From Anodontia alba (Eukaryota > Mollusca > Bivalvia > Lucinida > Lucinidae): a stretch of 64,000 nt of DNA. Positions 19,462 through 30,298 of this stretch are shown one piece after another (positions within the stretch are counted from its first letter, which is position 1; every line of letters begins with the position of its first letter). The notes beneath the pieces were generated by a model, which saw only the letters and a program-made list of their open reading frames with translations, was not told the origin of the DNA and searched no databases. The stretch spans positions 65,767,985 to 65,831,984 of the forward strand of contig OZ024833.1 of assembly GCA_964016985.1 (NCBI GenBank), written 5' to 3'. Both the position numbers and the translations under genes were made by a program.

Positions 19462-22333
19462 ACACAGTTCAGAGAATCTATACGAGAACTGGACAGTCTT
19501 CAGAGACACGGTTCACTCTTCAGTAATGGATTCCCTAGGACTAGTATCTCACAAACACCAAGAATGGTTTGATGAGAATGACGAAAAAATTCAGGGATTC
19601 CTTGAAGAGAAACACCAAAAACACAAGGCATACCTCAGTGATACCAGCTCAGTATCTACTAAGACTGCATATTCTAATATATGTACGACAGTCCAGACTA
19701 GGCATAGAGATATGCAAGACTCCTGGCTGAGCAAAAAGGCTGAGGAAATCCAATCCTTTGCAGATAGAAAGGATATGAAAAGTTCTTTGATGCACTTAAG
19801 ACAGTATATGGTCCCCAGAGCTCAGGAACCACCCCACTCTTTAGTGCAAATGGAACTGGTCTTCTGACTGATAAAGAAGCTATCGTGAAAAGATGGGCTG
19901 AACGCTTTGATGGTGTCCTTAATCGGCCATCATTTATCAATGATGAAGCTATCAACAGACTACCACAGGTGGACTTAATCCACTGCTTGACGAGTTCCCA
20001 AACGTCTCTGAAACAGTGAAAGCAATAAAACGCCTGTCCTCTGGCAAGACTCCAGGATCAGATGAAATACCTGCAGAGCTCTACAAAGCAGAAGGTCCTT
20101 CAGTTGCAGAGAAACTGACAGAGTTATTTCACATGTGGAATAAAGAAGCCATCCCTCAAGAATTCAAAGATGCAACAATCATCCATCTATTCAAACGGAA
20201 AGGGATCCTCGTCTGTGATAATCATCGGGGCATCTCTTTATTGTCAGTTGCTGGGAAGATCGTTGCAAGAGTCCTACTGAACCAATTGAAAGAATACCTT
20301 GAACAGTCAGGGCCAGAAACCAGAAAGCCAATGTGGATTCAGGAAGGACAGAGGAACAACTGACATTTTCACAGCAAGACAGCTTCAAGAGAAATGCCAG
20401 GAACGAAATGTGAACCTCTACGTAACCTTTGTCGACTTTACCAAAGCATTTGACACAGTCAGTCGTGAGGGACTTTGGAAAATTATGGCAAAGTTTGGCT
20501 GTCCTGCCAAATTCATAGCAGTGGTGCGGCAGTTCCATGATGGTATGCTTGCAAGGGTCCAAAATGATGGTAAGTTTTCTGATCCATTCCCTGTGTTAAT
20601 GAAGTTAAGCAAACCTGTGCACTAGCTTCAACACTGTTCAGCATGATGCTTTCCAATATGTTGACAATGGTATACCTGTTAGGTATCGCTTTGATGGGAA
20701 GCTTTTCAACCTGAGAAGGTTGCAAGCTAAAAAAAAAACAGGTAAGAGAAAAGTCCAGGGAGTGTCACAATCACAAACCGCAGCCCTTCCTAGACACCAA
20801 GAGAGAGAGGAAACCGGCAAAACCAAACAAGCACAAATCGAACAAACGTACGAAAAGCACTGAGATTGGCTCACACTAATGTCCGGGATGTTCGGGATGT
20901 AATGTCCGGGATGTATGGGGTAGTGGTGTGTTGCACTCAATATCTCTGCTGGTAGTGGTCAGAATTTAATAAAGTTGGTATCATTGGAAAATTTAAGCTC
21001 CATTCTAAATGATAATTAAAAAATATTTTTCAGTTTTTATCCCCTTAAAGCCGATTTTGGACTTTGAAATGTCCGGGATGTTCCAGATGCAATGTCCGGG
21101 ATGTATGGGTAGTGGTGCATTGTCCTTAATATCTCAACTAATAATAAACAGAATTTAATGAAATATGTATTATTTGAATGTTAAAGCTCTATTCTAAAAG
21201 AAAATTAAAACAACATTTTTATTTTATACCCTCTTGCAGTCCGTTTTCTACTTTAAAATGTCCGGGATGTCTATTTCGGACTTTAAAATGTACGGAATGA
21301 TCCCAGGTGTTAAGTGGGATTGACATTTTTCTTTAATAACATTCGTAAATGTAGTCTTTTATGTATCAAAATTAACTTGTAACTACAGACTAATAAAAAT
21401 GTTAAATTTGTAAAACAAAATATGAACATATATGATGATTTCAAGCGTTTGGTATATGTCCGGGATCATTCAGGATCACCATCATGTTGCAGATGTAAAA
21501 CAAAAAAGTAATATTAAATGCTATATGGTATGTTCAATTAGAAAAATTGGATATTTATTTATTTATTTATTTGTTTATTTATTTATTCTCTAAAACATAG
21601 ATTGCGGGTACGAGTAGTTTTTTGGTGTTTTTTTTTTTTTTTTCTTGAGTTTGCGGACAGTCTCAAAAACTGCACCCAAAAAAGTAAATAAAGTTTTCAG
21701 AATTGTTTTTTTTTTTTTTTTCTAATTTCTGCTCAAAGCATAGATTGTGGATACTTTACCCAAAATCTTGGTTTTAGAGCATAGATGTTGTATTTTTTTA
21801 TTTATACAGGTTAGGCTGAGTAATTTTACGGGTCATTAACTTAATGACGGTGTTTAACGACTTGTGAAGCTTTAACGACTTGTTTGCTAATTGCATTAAC
21901 TCTTAATTAATTGGACGCGTGCCGCAATCGAGTTATGTGTTGATTGATGCGTTTAACTGATGCTCATTCCAAATGATCTTATCGATAAACATGATCAATA
22001 TATTTACAATGTTCGATTTTCTTCTAAAATGTGGTCTTGATACAAGGGCAGGTATACGTGAAGATAAATAATTCAATAGGTAATCGAGTTATATCCCTTC
22101 TATAGTAAAATCATTAACCATTGTTCATAGATCATAGATCAATAAATGCAGTAATTAAGCACCAAGTAAAAAACGTGTATGGGAACAAATTGCCGCTGAT
22201 CAGTTTTATCCGTGGCAAATTTTTTATTATTATGTCGAGTTTTCCGAGTTTTCACCGTTTCCGTAGTCCGTCCATACGTCATTCCGTCCATCCTTTTGTA
22301 CAAATAACAACATTGACAGTGTTGCAACTTGTG

Positions 22334-22335
<2 letters not shown>

Positions 22336-22387
<52 letters not shown>
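22336..22387 (+). repeat. (TC)n microsatellite
   Basis: About 26 uninterrupted TC dinucleotides upstream of the Ulp1/PHD ORF within the CACACTA element. Confidence 0.97.
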
Positions 22388-22389
<2 letters not shown>

Positions 22390-22439
22390 ATGGGAATTCC
22401 AAGCTACGTAATATTCAGTAAGCAGTCATTGATTTATGT

Positions 22440-22979
22440 ATGTATAAAATCCAAATCCAACAAAAAACACTCTGGAACATTAAATTTCTATTTTACAACA
22501 ACCGTTGTATGATTCTGCAATTGAAGGGGTTAATTCAGTTGTCGCAAATTTATAAAAATGACGCATCTAAGGCATTGCAGGTCAAAATTCCGCGCGTTCA
22601 ACAACAGCCGAATTCTTATGATTGCGGGTTTTTTGCTATAGCGAATGTAGTAGAGTTTTGTTTTTCTCTTGATTCTTTTAATCCCAGAATAATATACGAC
22701 GTATCGAAAATGAGACAGCATTTGATTGAATGTTTGGAAAGTGGAAAAATGTCAGCGTTTCCCAAGGAAAAAGAAAAGAGCAGAGGTAAACTTAATTCAT
22801 TCACTTGCAAAAGCATAAAAATTCCAGTCTGGTGCTATTGCAGAATGCCCGAATGTATTGATGACATGATTTACTGTGATAATCGTAAGTGCAAGACTTG
22901 GTTTGATAGAAAATGTGTAGGTTTAGGTTCCACAGCAAACGAGTGGCGATGTCCCTCTTGTGAACAGCAGCATGTGTAA
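22440..22979 (+). pseudogene. Ulp1-like (C48) protease fragment fused to PHD finger
   Basis: A 179-codon ORF. QQQPNSYDCGFFAIANVVEF (about residues 54-73) is the glutamine and catalytic-cysteine segment of Ulp1/SENP proteases (Q-x5-D-C-G). A helix-rich tail follows (MRQHLIECLES), then a PHD-type finger at about 130-176: WCYCRMPE, DDMIYCDNRKC, TWFDRKCVGL, WRCPSC. The zinc-ligand His expected in WFHxxC is Asp here. The His and Asp of the protease triad are not in this frame; YDSAIEG, a possible Asp segment, lies in another frame at about 22510, so a frameshift is likely near 22550. It ends TGTAATAC at 22979. Ulp1 domains are known passengers in CACTA and other transposons. Probably non-functional. 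Confidence 0.75.
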
Positions 22980-25088
22980 TACATGTACAAGTAGCAGCAT
23001 CTATTTCAGATTGTTTCTCTTATCTTTTCGCAACATATGTACAAGTTTTATGTGTTGATTTTAGTATTTGATTTTTTAGTTTGATTTGTATATATATATA
23101 TATAAAACGCTAAGTATAGTATTATACTCTAACCTGTAGACTACAGTAACTGAACCCGTCTGGATGTCTTAAATATCTCGTATTTTAATTTGAAACCCCA
23201 TAAAGTAACGTTTTTTTTTGTTTTTTTTTTAACTTTAAAACCAGTTTGCGTTTATTAAAAAGTAGTAATTGATACCATTTTTATGAATTACGACAGGCAA
23301 AAGTCAACATGTTAAAGATACAATACCGTTCCAATACATCCCACCAGCGCTCGCGGATCATCCCGGACATTTCGACGTCAACAACGGACTGCAAGAGGGT
23401 AAAAGATAAAAAATGTTTTATAACTTTTTTTATATTAGAGCTTTAAAATTGAAATGATACACATTTCATTACATTCTGGTTATTATTAGTTGAGATATCA
23501 AAGGCAATACACCACTCCCCATACATCCCGTACATTGCATCTGGAACATCCCACCAGTGCTCTCGGATCATCCCGGACATTTCGACGTCAAAAACGGACT
23601 GCAAGAGGGTAAAAAATAAATAATGTTTTTTAATTTTCTTTTAGATTAGAGCTTTAAAATTGAAATGATACATATTTCATTAAATTCTGTTAATTATTAA
23701 TTGAGATATTATAGACAATGCACCACTACCCATACATCCCGGACATTGCATCCAGAACATCCCGGACATTTCAAAGTCCAAAATCTGCTTTAAAAGGATA
23801 AAAATTTGAAAATATTTTTTATTTATCATTAGGAATGGATCTTAAATTTTCCAATGATACCAAGTTTATTAAATTCTGACCACTACCAGCAGAGATATTG
23901 AGTGCAACGCACCACTACCCCACACATCCCGGACATTACATCCCGAACATCCCGGACATTAGTGTGCACCACTAAGGTTAGCTCTCTCTTCCCCAAGCCA
24001 GGTAATCGCAATGCTAAAAGGACTGAAAAATACAAGAACAAAATAACACAAGGTAAGACATAAAACAAATCGCCTCGTAGAATAAACCACAAAGCAACAG
24101 GGTAAGACTAACACCGGGACCACCGCCTTAGAGCGGTCTGTAGAATAAACCATCGGGGTGGGTGGGGGCAGGGGGGGGGGGGGGGGGGTTAAAGCACTTT
24201 TACAGCTAGCCAACTTCACCTTGGGTCCCGATGCTACTCTTAATACAGAAATACATAAAAGTTGGTTCGCTTAAACTCAGTCAATGCATCAAAGCGAAAA
24301 CATAAAAATCAAATTAATCACTATAATAAACAAAGACGAGTACTCGTGGCTAATTCTACTGTATGCCAGAGTAAATAAAAACCAATAGTTGAACCACGGC
24401 GTGCCAAGCCAAAGACATATCGTCAAGCCCCAACCCACTGGTTAAAGTTTTACCAAGAGGCCGTCATTGAGTCTGAGGCCCGAACCGCCGTCGTGCAATT
24501 AAAAAGCGAAGCATAGCCATCAACAATGATTGGGTTGACAACTAGGCATGCAGTCTGCCACGTAATATCCAGGCTAAACCACCGAGGGAGGTGGGGGGGG
24601 GGGGGGGTGGAGGGGGGTTAAAGCACTTTTACAGCTAGCCAACTTCACCCTGGGCCCCGATGCTAAATCCAAGCTGCAGACAGAGGTGCTAGATGAGTTC
24701 CTCTTTGCTCATGACATGGCTAAGGGTGCTCCAACAGAAGCAAAAGGGTGTGGAACAAGTATCTAATTCATGTGACAGCTTTGTTCTCACAATCAGCATC
24801 AAAAAGACTGAGGTGGTATGTCAGCCAGCACCTGGAAAGCCTTACAAGGATTCATCTACCTTGGAAGCACATTGTCTAGAGTTGTGCACATTGATGATGA
24901 CGTCAATGCCAGAATTGCCGAAGCTGGTGCAGCATTTGTCCGACTACGTGGAAGTTTTTTGGGATCGAAGTGGAATCAGACTTGACACAAAACTGAAAGT
25001 TTACAGATCTGTGGTGCTGCCAACACTATTATATGCTTGTGAAACTTGGATAGTTTACCAACGCATGTCAAAAGACTTTGCAACTTCC

Positions 25089-25387
25089 GGTTGTTTACCC
25101 TACTGACCGTTCTAAGGCGGTGGTCCCGGTGTTAGTCTTACTCTTTGTTGCTTTGTGGTTTATTCTACAAGGCGATTCGTTTTATGTCTTACCTTGTGTT
25201 ATTTTGTTCTTGTGTTTTTAGTCCTTTTAGCATTGCGATTACCTGGCTTGGGGAAGACAATGCTTTTCGTACGTTTGTTCGATTTGTGCTTGTTTGGTTT
25301 TGTCGGTTTCCTCTTCCTCTTGGTGTCTGGGAAGGGCTGCGGTTTGTGATTGTGGCACTTCCTGGACTTTTCTCTTATCTTTTTTCC
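25089..25387 (+). repeat. Retroposon R, 5'-truncated copy in the LINE
   Basis: Interrupts the LINE between GCAACTTCC (25088) and CATACGAGC (25388). TTCC at both joints is the only visible duplication. It starts near TACTGACCGTTCTAAGGCGG and ends CTTTTCTCTTATCTTTTTT. Relative to 617-912 it lacks about 12 bp in the middle (GGGAAGACAATGCTTTTCG). Confidence 0.8.
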
Positions 25388-26054
25388 ATACGAGCTGTCT
25401 TAGAAAATTTCTAATGATTAAGTGGCAAGACAGGATTCCAGACACATAAATCCTGAAAAAGGCAGGGATGCGCTTCTGAAATTGGCACAATTCAGATGGA
25501 CATACCATGGTACCAGAATGCCTGATGAACGTTTGCCAGAGAAAATCCTTTATGGAGAACTACAAGTTGGTAAATGCTCCCATGGTGGTCAGAAGAAGCG
25601 ATATAAAGACACCCGCAAAGCCTCCCTTAAAGACGTCGAAATACCAACAGAATCTTGTGAACAGATTACACAGGATCGAGCAAAGTGGCGAGGCCGCAAA
25701 GGAGGGGTGCTGGTGAGTACGAAGCAAAAAGAACCAACTAAGCCGAGCAGAAACGTGCTCAGCGGAAAGCCAGAGATAAGACATAACCAACAGAGCTTCC
25801 TTCCTTAGACCTCTCTTGTTCTGTCTGCAAAAGGCAGTTTAGAGCTAAGATTGGTCTCCTCAGCTCTTAGGATACACAAACAATAACATTTCACGCATTT
25901 GATTAGGATTGGTCATTGTCAGTACTGACAGACGAACGATATTTTTAGCCACATCAACAGATAGAAAAATGGACTTTTTCCAAATTCTAGGTAAGTATAG
26001 TGAGTTCAAAAATTCTGATACATAGCTTTAGATAAAAGGGGGTATCCACATAAT

Positions 26055-26175
26055 ATTTCTCTTATTTCTCCAAGAAAACATGTTTGTGGTATTCATTGGA
26101 AGCGCACTGGCAAAGTGCTTCTAATGAGTATATTTACCATATAGGTTTTCGTGGAGAAATAAGGAAAATATCAGT
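26055..26175. repeat. Fold-back A copy, diverged
   Basis: CTTATTTCTCCAAGAAAACA at the left and GGTTTTCGTGGAGAAATAAG at the right, around ATTCATTGGAAGCGCACTGG and GTGCTTCTAATGAGTA. The inner arms have lost several bases. Confidence 0.75.
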
Positions 26176-26210
26176 ACTTTTTGGTTAAAAAAAATGGCCT
26201 TAACCCAGCT

Positions 26211-26312
26211 AGCATTCTACGTAAATCTACATCGGGCCGTCATCGGCCCGTCAGCTACCCTGACGGGCCGATGACGGCCCGATATAGATTTACGTAGAAT
26301 GCTGACTGGGAA
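26211..26312. repeat. Long perfect-stem palindrome (GGGCCG type)
   Basis: CAGCATTCTACGTAAATCTA-type arms (CATTCTACGTAAATCTACAT at left) with the GC-rich centre CGGGCCGTCATCGGCCCG and its inverse. A near-identical copy is at 56845-56947 and a decayed one at 31022-31135. The ends CCCAGCTAGC and GCTGACTGGG give short inverted termini. Confidence 0.85.
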
Positions 26313-26375
26313 CTGGAGCTGAGAATTAGGAATATACTGCAATATGATAGTTTCTGACAAGTGCAGCATATGCCT

Positions 26376-26966
26376 TTACAGGATATTTACTATCTCGAAT
26401 AACCGCTTATCTCGAAGTGAAAATCACATCACGAAAACATGCCTATATAGTTTTGACCCCCATAAAACCCACTTTTTTTTACTGTGAAACTGGGGTTTAC
26501 AGGGGTAAACATTACTTTTCTTATTTCTGATCAAAACAATAGATTGTGGGTACTCGTTAGAACCGCCTCGACGAGGCAGTTCTGACGAGTACCCACAATC
26601 TATGTTTTGAGCAGAAATATGAAAATATCAGAGTTTTTCATCTGAAAGTTTTCATCTTTTGGTGGTAAAGTTCTCAATATATTTGAATAGGCGTGTTTTC
26701 TTAATGAGGTCCTTGTTTTAACATGGAAATCTAACAACAGATAACAAAATATTTTGGAAAAGAGGAGAAAATGCTCTTCTCTTTTTTTCCATAATATTTT
26801 CAATATATCTCTAACTTCAGGAGTCACATTGCGTATTCATTTGTTAAATGGGGTTGTTCAATATATATTTTTTCCTCAATTCTGCAAATCTGATATGTCG
26901 AGGTACGGATATCTCGAAGTATTTCAGAGAGTCCCTTGGACTTGGAGATAACGAGAGTCGACTGTA
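26376..26966 (+). repeat. Pogo/Tigger-like MITE, split by fold-back B
   Basis: TATCTCGAATAACCGCTTAT at the left and GATAACGAGAGTCGACTGTA at the right are the terminal motifs also seen at 57391-57713. Fold-back B (26427-26708) interrupts it. The inner stem around GGAAAAGAGGAGAAAATGCT is shared. CTCGAA-rich termini and TA ends are typical of pogo-related MITEs. Confidence 0.7.
26427..26708. repeat. Fold-back B copy, full length
   Basis: Ends CATCACGAAAACATGCCTAT and GGCGTGTTTTCTTAATGAGG. The core GATTGTGGGTACTCGTTAGA, ACCGCCTCGACGAGGC and its inverse is almost perfect. It is inserted in a pogo-like MITE. Confidence 0.88.
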
Positions 26967-27253
26967 TTTTGTAAATATCTTCTAATGAGTACCCACAACA
27001 TACATAAATTTTCATGAAAGAAATAAGAAAAATATTATCTGGATATCCCTCTTATTGATCTTATTCCCTCAATTCTGCAAATCTGATATGTCGAGGTACG
27101 GATATCTCGAAGTATTTCAGAGAGTCCCTTGGACTTGGAGATAACGAGAGTCGACTGTATTTTGTAAATATCTTCTAATGAGTACCCACAACATACATAA
27201 ATTTTCATGAAAGAAATAAGAAAAATATTATCTGGATATCCCTCTTATTGATC
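26873..27253 (+). repeat. Direct tandem duplication, 193-bp period
   Basis: 26873-27060 is repeated at 27066-27253 with no difference seen by eye. The unit spans the right end of the pogo-like MITE (TCTCGAAGTATTTCAGAGAG) and an adjoining fold-back A half (AATGAGTACCCACAACATAC, TTTCATGAAAGAAATAAG). The lack of divergence points to a very recent event or an assembly artefact. Confidence 0.92.
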
Positions 27254-28325
27254 TGGGCAATTAATAAGTACCTGGAAGGGGGCTAAATTAGGAGTGACTA
27301 CGTTTTCTACAAGTCGAATTTTAGTTGATGATCAGTCGGTTTTACAAAACCGATGATCAATTATGAAATTCTGGCCGATTCCCAACACTACTTTTGACCC
27401 CATCAGTACACCATATACAGTAGCAAAAAGAATCGAGATCAGCGCGTGAAGCCACACGGCCTTTGCTGTACCCACATTTTATTATACAGTATCCAGAGAT
27501 TCTGCACACAGACATAGATGGTCGTATTCCGATTGCGCGCATGCGCAGACTGTATGTGGTAGCAGGATATATCCGGTAAACGCCTCTTCGCATATCGCGG
27601 CTTGACCTTTAAAGCGCTAAGCAAATCTGTAGCAGATGATGTCTTAAAATCGAGTTTGTTATCTTCCAAAGAAAATAAGGCTTGACATTTCATGTGAATC
27701 GCCTGAAATTTCAAGTCTTATTTTCTCTGAAAAATAGTAGTAACAAAAATAGAATATCGCCCGCTTACAAGTTTACTTAGGTTAAGAGTTAGTATAAATA
27801 CATTCGGGTGGTTGACTGACGATCAAATATTCAGAGTTCCGAGCGAAAAGGTCTTATTCAGCAATTTGCTGAATGGAAGGATTCAGGTTACCCTGTTCTT
27901 CTGAACAGTGCCATCACCAGGGACTTTGCCATCCCTGGACACTGTCTGCGATAGCCAATGATTCTGTATACAAACATGGAAGATCTTGATCAGACTGTGC
28001 GAATGTACAGGCTGATTTTGGTGTCTGCATAGGACTCGAGGAACATTTCGCTTGATGAGACCGAACATTTGTCCATTAAAACTTAAATGGAGTCATTGAT
28101 CCGGTTCATTTAATGATGGTGCGTAAATCAGTAGAAACGCCCTTACGCCACATAACACCGAATGCTCTGATCAAAGCCTTTATTATCCCATACAGAATCC
28201 TGATCAGACGTCGCCGGTGCGCTGTCTCACAATCTGATCAGGATTCTAAATGGGGACAATGAAGACTTTGATCAGAAAACTAGAATGCGCAGGCTGATCA
28301 GGTCTTCTTTGGCCACTCGTTCAAT
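27254..28325. other. Non-coding, repeat fragments
   Basis: 27590-27745 holds a short fold-back (GAAAATAAGGCTTGACATTT with its inverse TTTCAAGTCTTATTTTCTC), also seen at 9555-9610, 13770-13860 and 45795-45915. 27895-27945 and 28185-28300 carry small GATCAG stems (ATCCTGATCAGACGTCGCCG). No coding sequence recognised. Confidence 0.5.
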
Positions 28326-28603
28326 CATTATGAAAACGCGCCTATTCAAATATATAGAAAATTTCACCTCCAAAAACTGAAAATTTTCACATGAAAAACT
28401 CTGATATTTTTCATATTTCTGCTCAAAACATAGATTGTGGGTACTCGTTAGAACCGCCTCCTCGAGGCGGTTCTAACGAGTACCCACAATCTATGTTTTG
28501 AACAGAAATAAGAAAAATAATGTATACCCCTGTAAACCCCTGTTTTACTATATGAAAGTGGGGTTTAAGGGGGTCGAAATTATATAAGTATGTTTTCGTG
28601 ATG
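28326..28603. repeat. Fold-back B copy, full length
   Basis: Ends CATTATGAAAACGCGCCTAT and AAGTATGTTTTCGTGATG. The perfect core is GTACTCGTTAGAACCGCCTC plus its inverse. Internal CCCCTGTAAACCCC and GGGGTTTAAGGGGGTC segments mark one side arm. Confidence 0.9.
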
Positions 28604-28989
28604 AAGGGCTTTTTTCTCCAGTTTTGTTCAGTAAGGTACACAAAGCCTTATACACACAAAAAAATATGTAGGCTACATAAAAGGTCACAAAAAGTCACAC
28701 GCACGCACAAACGCTGTCTTGAGAAAATTATCATTTCGGATTATTTGTAGGACTTTGAAAACGTGTTTTTTTTATGTCTAGTTCATGTGCACAGATGATG
28801 CCTAATTTATGCAGTTGCAACTAGGCATTAGGAATTACAAAAACCCACGTGGCCCTTTAAGACAGACTAGTGGCGTTTTGGGGTAGTTACCATTTTGGAT
28901 TATGTCAACAAAACGGGTAAGTGTTTTGTCACTGAATAACTTCATTTAATGATTTAAGGGGACTGGGTAGTCTGCCATTTTGGATCAAC

Positions 28990-29302
28990 TGTATACAGTC
29001 GAGCCATAGTTTTGATTGTCTACAGTCAATCCGTAGTATTGATTGTTTAAATCGAGCCATAGTATCGATTGTCTACAGTCAAGCCATAGTATTGATTGTT
29101 TAAATCGAGCCATAGTATCGATTGTCTACAGTCAAGCCATAGTATTGATTGTTTAAATCGAGCCATAGTATCGATTGTCTACAGTCAAGCCATAGTATTG
29201 ATTGTTTAAATCGAGCCATAGTATCGATTGTCTACAGTCAAGCCATAGTATTGATTGTTTAAATCGAGCCATAGTATCGATTGTCTACAGTCAAGCCATA
29301 GT
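28990..29302 (+). repeat. Minisatellite, 53-bp units
   Basis: About six units of ATTGATTGTTTAAATCGAGC, CATAGTATCGATTGTCTACA, GTCAAGCCATAGT. The central copies are identical. Each unit is itself two half-repeats (GAGCCATAGTATCGATTGT / AAGCCATAGTATTGATTGT), so the array grew by duplicating a dimer. Confidence 0.93.
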
Positions 29303-30298
29303 ATGCAGACACCAAAATTTCCTTGAGGTTGTTGTCCACGTGATTGTCATTGACCAATGAAATAAAACTGCGCGTTTGTACGAAATCCAGATAACGGTTA
29401 TTTATAGCCGTTTATCTGTAAAACCTGGACTGGAACATTGGCAAACAGTGCAGACCCAGATCAGACGCCACAGAACGCGGCGTCGATCGGGGTCTGCACT
29501 GTTTTCTTAAATAACAGAAGTTAAAGGTTAAATGAAACAGTCTTAATTCCTTTGTTTAGGACCATGTTCCCAGCCTATACTCAGAGAAAGTCGACACTTC
29601 AGTGCCGTCAGTGTTTTGATTTTATGACTTCATCTTTGCTTTCAGGTACACAATCCCTTACTGAAAAGAGAACAAGTCTAAAAGGAATGACTTTTCTGCC
29701 CGTGGGGGAGGTGGGGGGGGGGGGGGCAAATTCTTTCCCTTACGGTTGACCCCTTGTCAGACGGGAGCAAAACATTTTCACAGAGTTTCCATTGAAAGCA
29801 TCAGTTTCCCTTAATTCTTTAATTCAGATGGAACCATGGGATAATCTGGATAACTCTTGATATTATTATCTGTCATTGATACCCCTCTCAAACAAGTGTT
29901 TCTTACAATCTGATTCGAAATTCGGATCAGGTGAGAGTCTCGATTTGTTCCAGTTCCACATCACACCCTCTCAAACGAGTCCAGTTCCACATCACACCCT
30001 TTCAAACGAGTCCAGTTCCACATCACATCCTCTCAAACGAGACCGGGCCCCGAGGTTATAAAACTTTTTTCGTGCTCAACTCAGCTGAGTGTGAATTTTT
30101 CTCTGCTAAGGAAATTGTAATTTGAGATTTATTAGCAGGGCACAGTTCAGGCTTAGCTTTGCGTTCAGTTAACCGAAACGTTCGCGGCTACTCGCAAACT
30201 ATAGCAAACCGGAAGTTCGCGGTTACTCGCAAACTTTAGCAAAACTTCCGTTCAGTTGTGACAGTTTTCGGTAGACAATAGCGAATATCCGCAAACTC
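29303..30298. other. Non-coding, one stem, short direct repeats
   Basis: 29440-29505 is a GCAGACCCAGATCAGACGCC stem of the TTAA-MITE type. 29942-30040 has three copies of a 31-bp unit (CAGTTCCACATCACACCCTC, TCAAACGAGTC). 30050-30125 matches one end of the MITE at 51699-51923. The ORF at 29552-29749 has no recognisable content. Confidence 0.5.

Larger units (their letters stand above)
20872..23966. mobile_element. CACACTA-ended element with Ulp1/PHD ORF
   Basis: A 3,095-bp element nested in retroposon R. Both ends are CACACTAATGTCCGGGATGT in inverted orientation. The terminal inverted repeats are at least 380 bp, about 95% alike by eye, and built of about 188-bp units each opening with ATGTCCGGGATGTTC: two units at left (20872-21275) and about three at right (23340-23966). 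The flanks carry a 14-bp imperfect duplication (CACTGAGATTGGCT / CACTAAGGTTAGCT; three transitions). The interior has a (TC)n tract, fold-back B scraps (near 21596 and 21725) and one ORF (22440-22979). CACTA-type ends suggest the CMC/EnSpm group, but that group makes 2-3 bp duplications and no transposase is seen. Confidence 0.7.
20728..24664 (-). mobile_element. Retroposon R, apparently full-length, split by a nested element
   Basis: Minus-strand insertion in the LINE with a short target duplication GCTAAA (about 20722-20729 and 24661-24666). On the minus strand it starts ATCGGGGCCCAGGGTGAAG near 24664, passes a C-rich tract, and ends in the T-run 3' end shared with 617-912. A direct repeat (GGTTAAAGCACTTTTACAGC, then TAGCCAACTTCACC) occurs at 24187-24235 and 24611-24660. 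Without the nested 20872-23966 element it is about 840 bp. No protein recognised; autonomous partner unknown. Confidence 0.65.
18300..25880 (+). pseudogene. APE-type non-LTR retrotransposon, fragmented
   Basis: Decayed LINE polyprotein read across several frames. Endonuclease: VKIAALSETRLAEEW (about 18425) and [10 protein letters not shown] (about 18715). Reverse transcriptase: SSGKTPGSDEIPAELYK (20038), NHRGISLLSVAGKI (20222), QCGFRKDRGTTDIF (20330) and FVDFTKAFDTV (20428). The catalytic FADD is mutated to FAHD at 24700-24712. Then come IRLDTKLKVYRSVVLPTLLY (24972) and a C-terminal zinc-finger-like CSVCKRQFRAKIGL (about 25815). The element is interrupted by a SINE (19158-19461), retroposon R with its nested insertion (20728-24664) and another R copy (25089-25387). 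Clade not assigned; it is non-functional. Confidence 0.85.

Noticed and set aside
24187..24664. LTR pair
   Set aside because: The repeats are about 50-75 bp, lack TG...CA ends, and have no primer-binding site or gag/pol between them.
28985..29302. Regular 53-bp repeats considered as a CRISPR-like array
   Set aside because: Units are contiguous head-to-tail copies without variable spacers, in a eukaryotic genome; it is a minisatellite.
29552..29749. Possible exon (ORF of 65 codons with a donor-like CAG|GTACAC)
   Set aside because: No homology, no acceptor, and the frame runs into a G-run; insufficient support.
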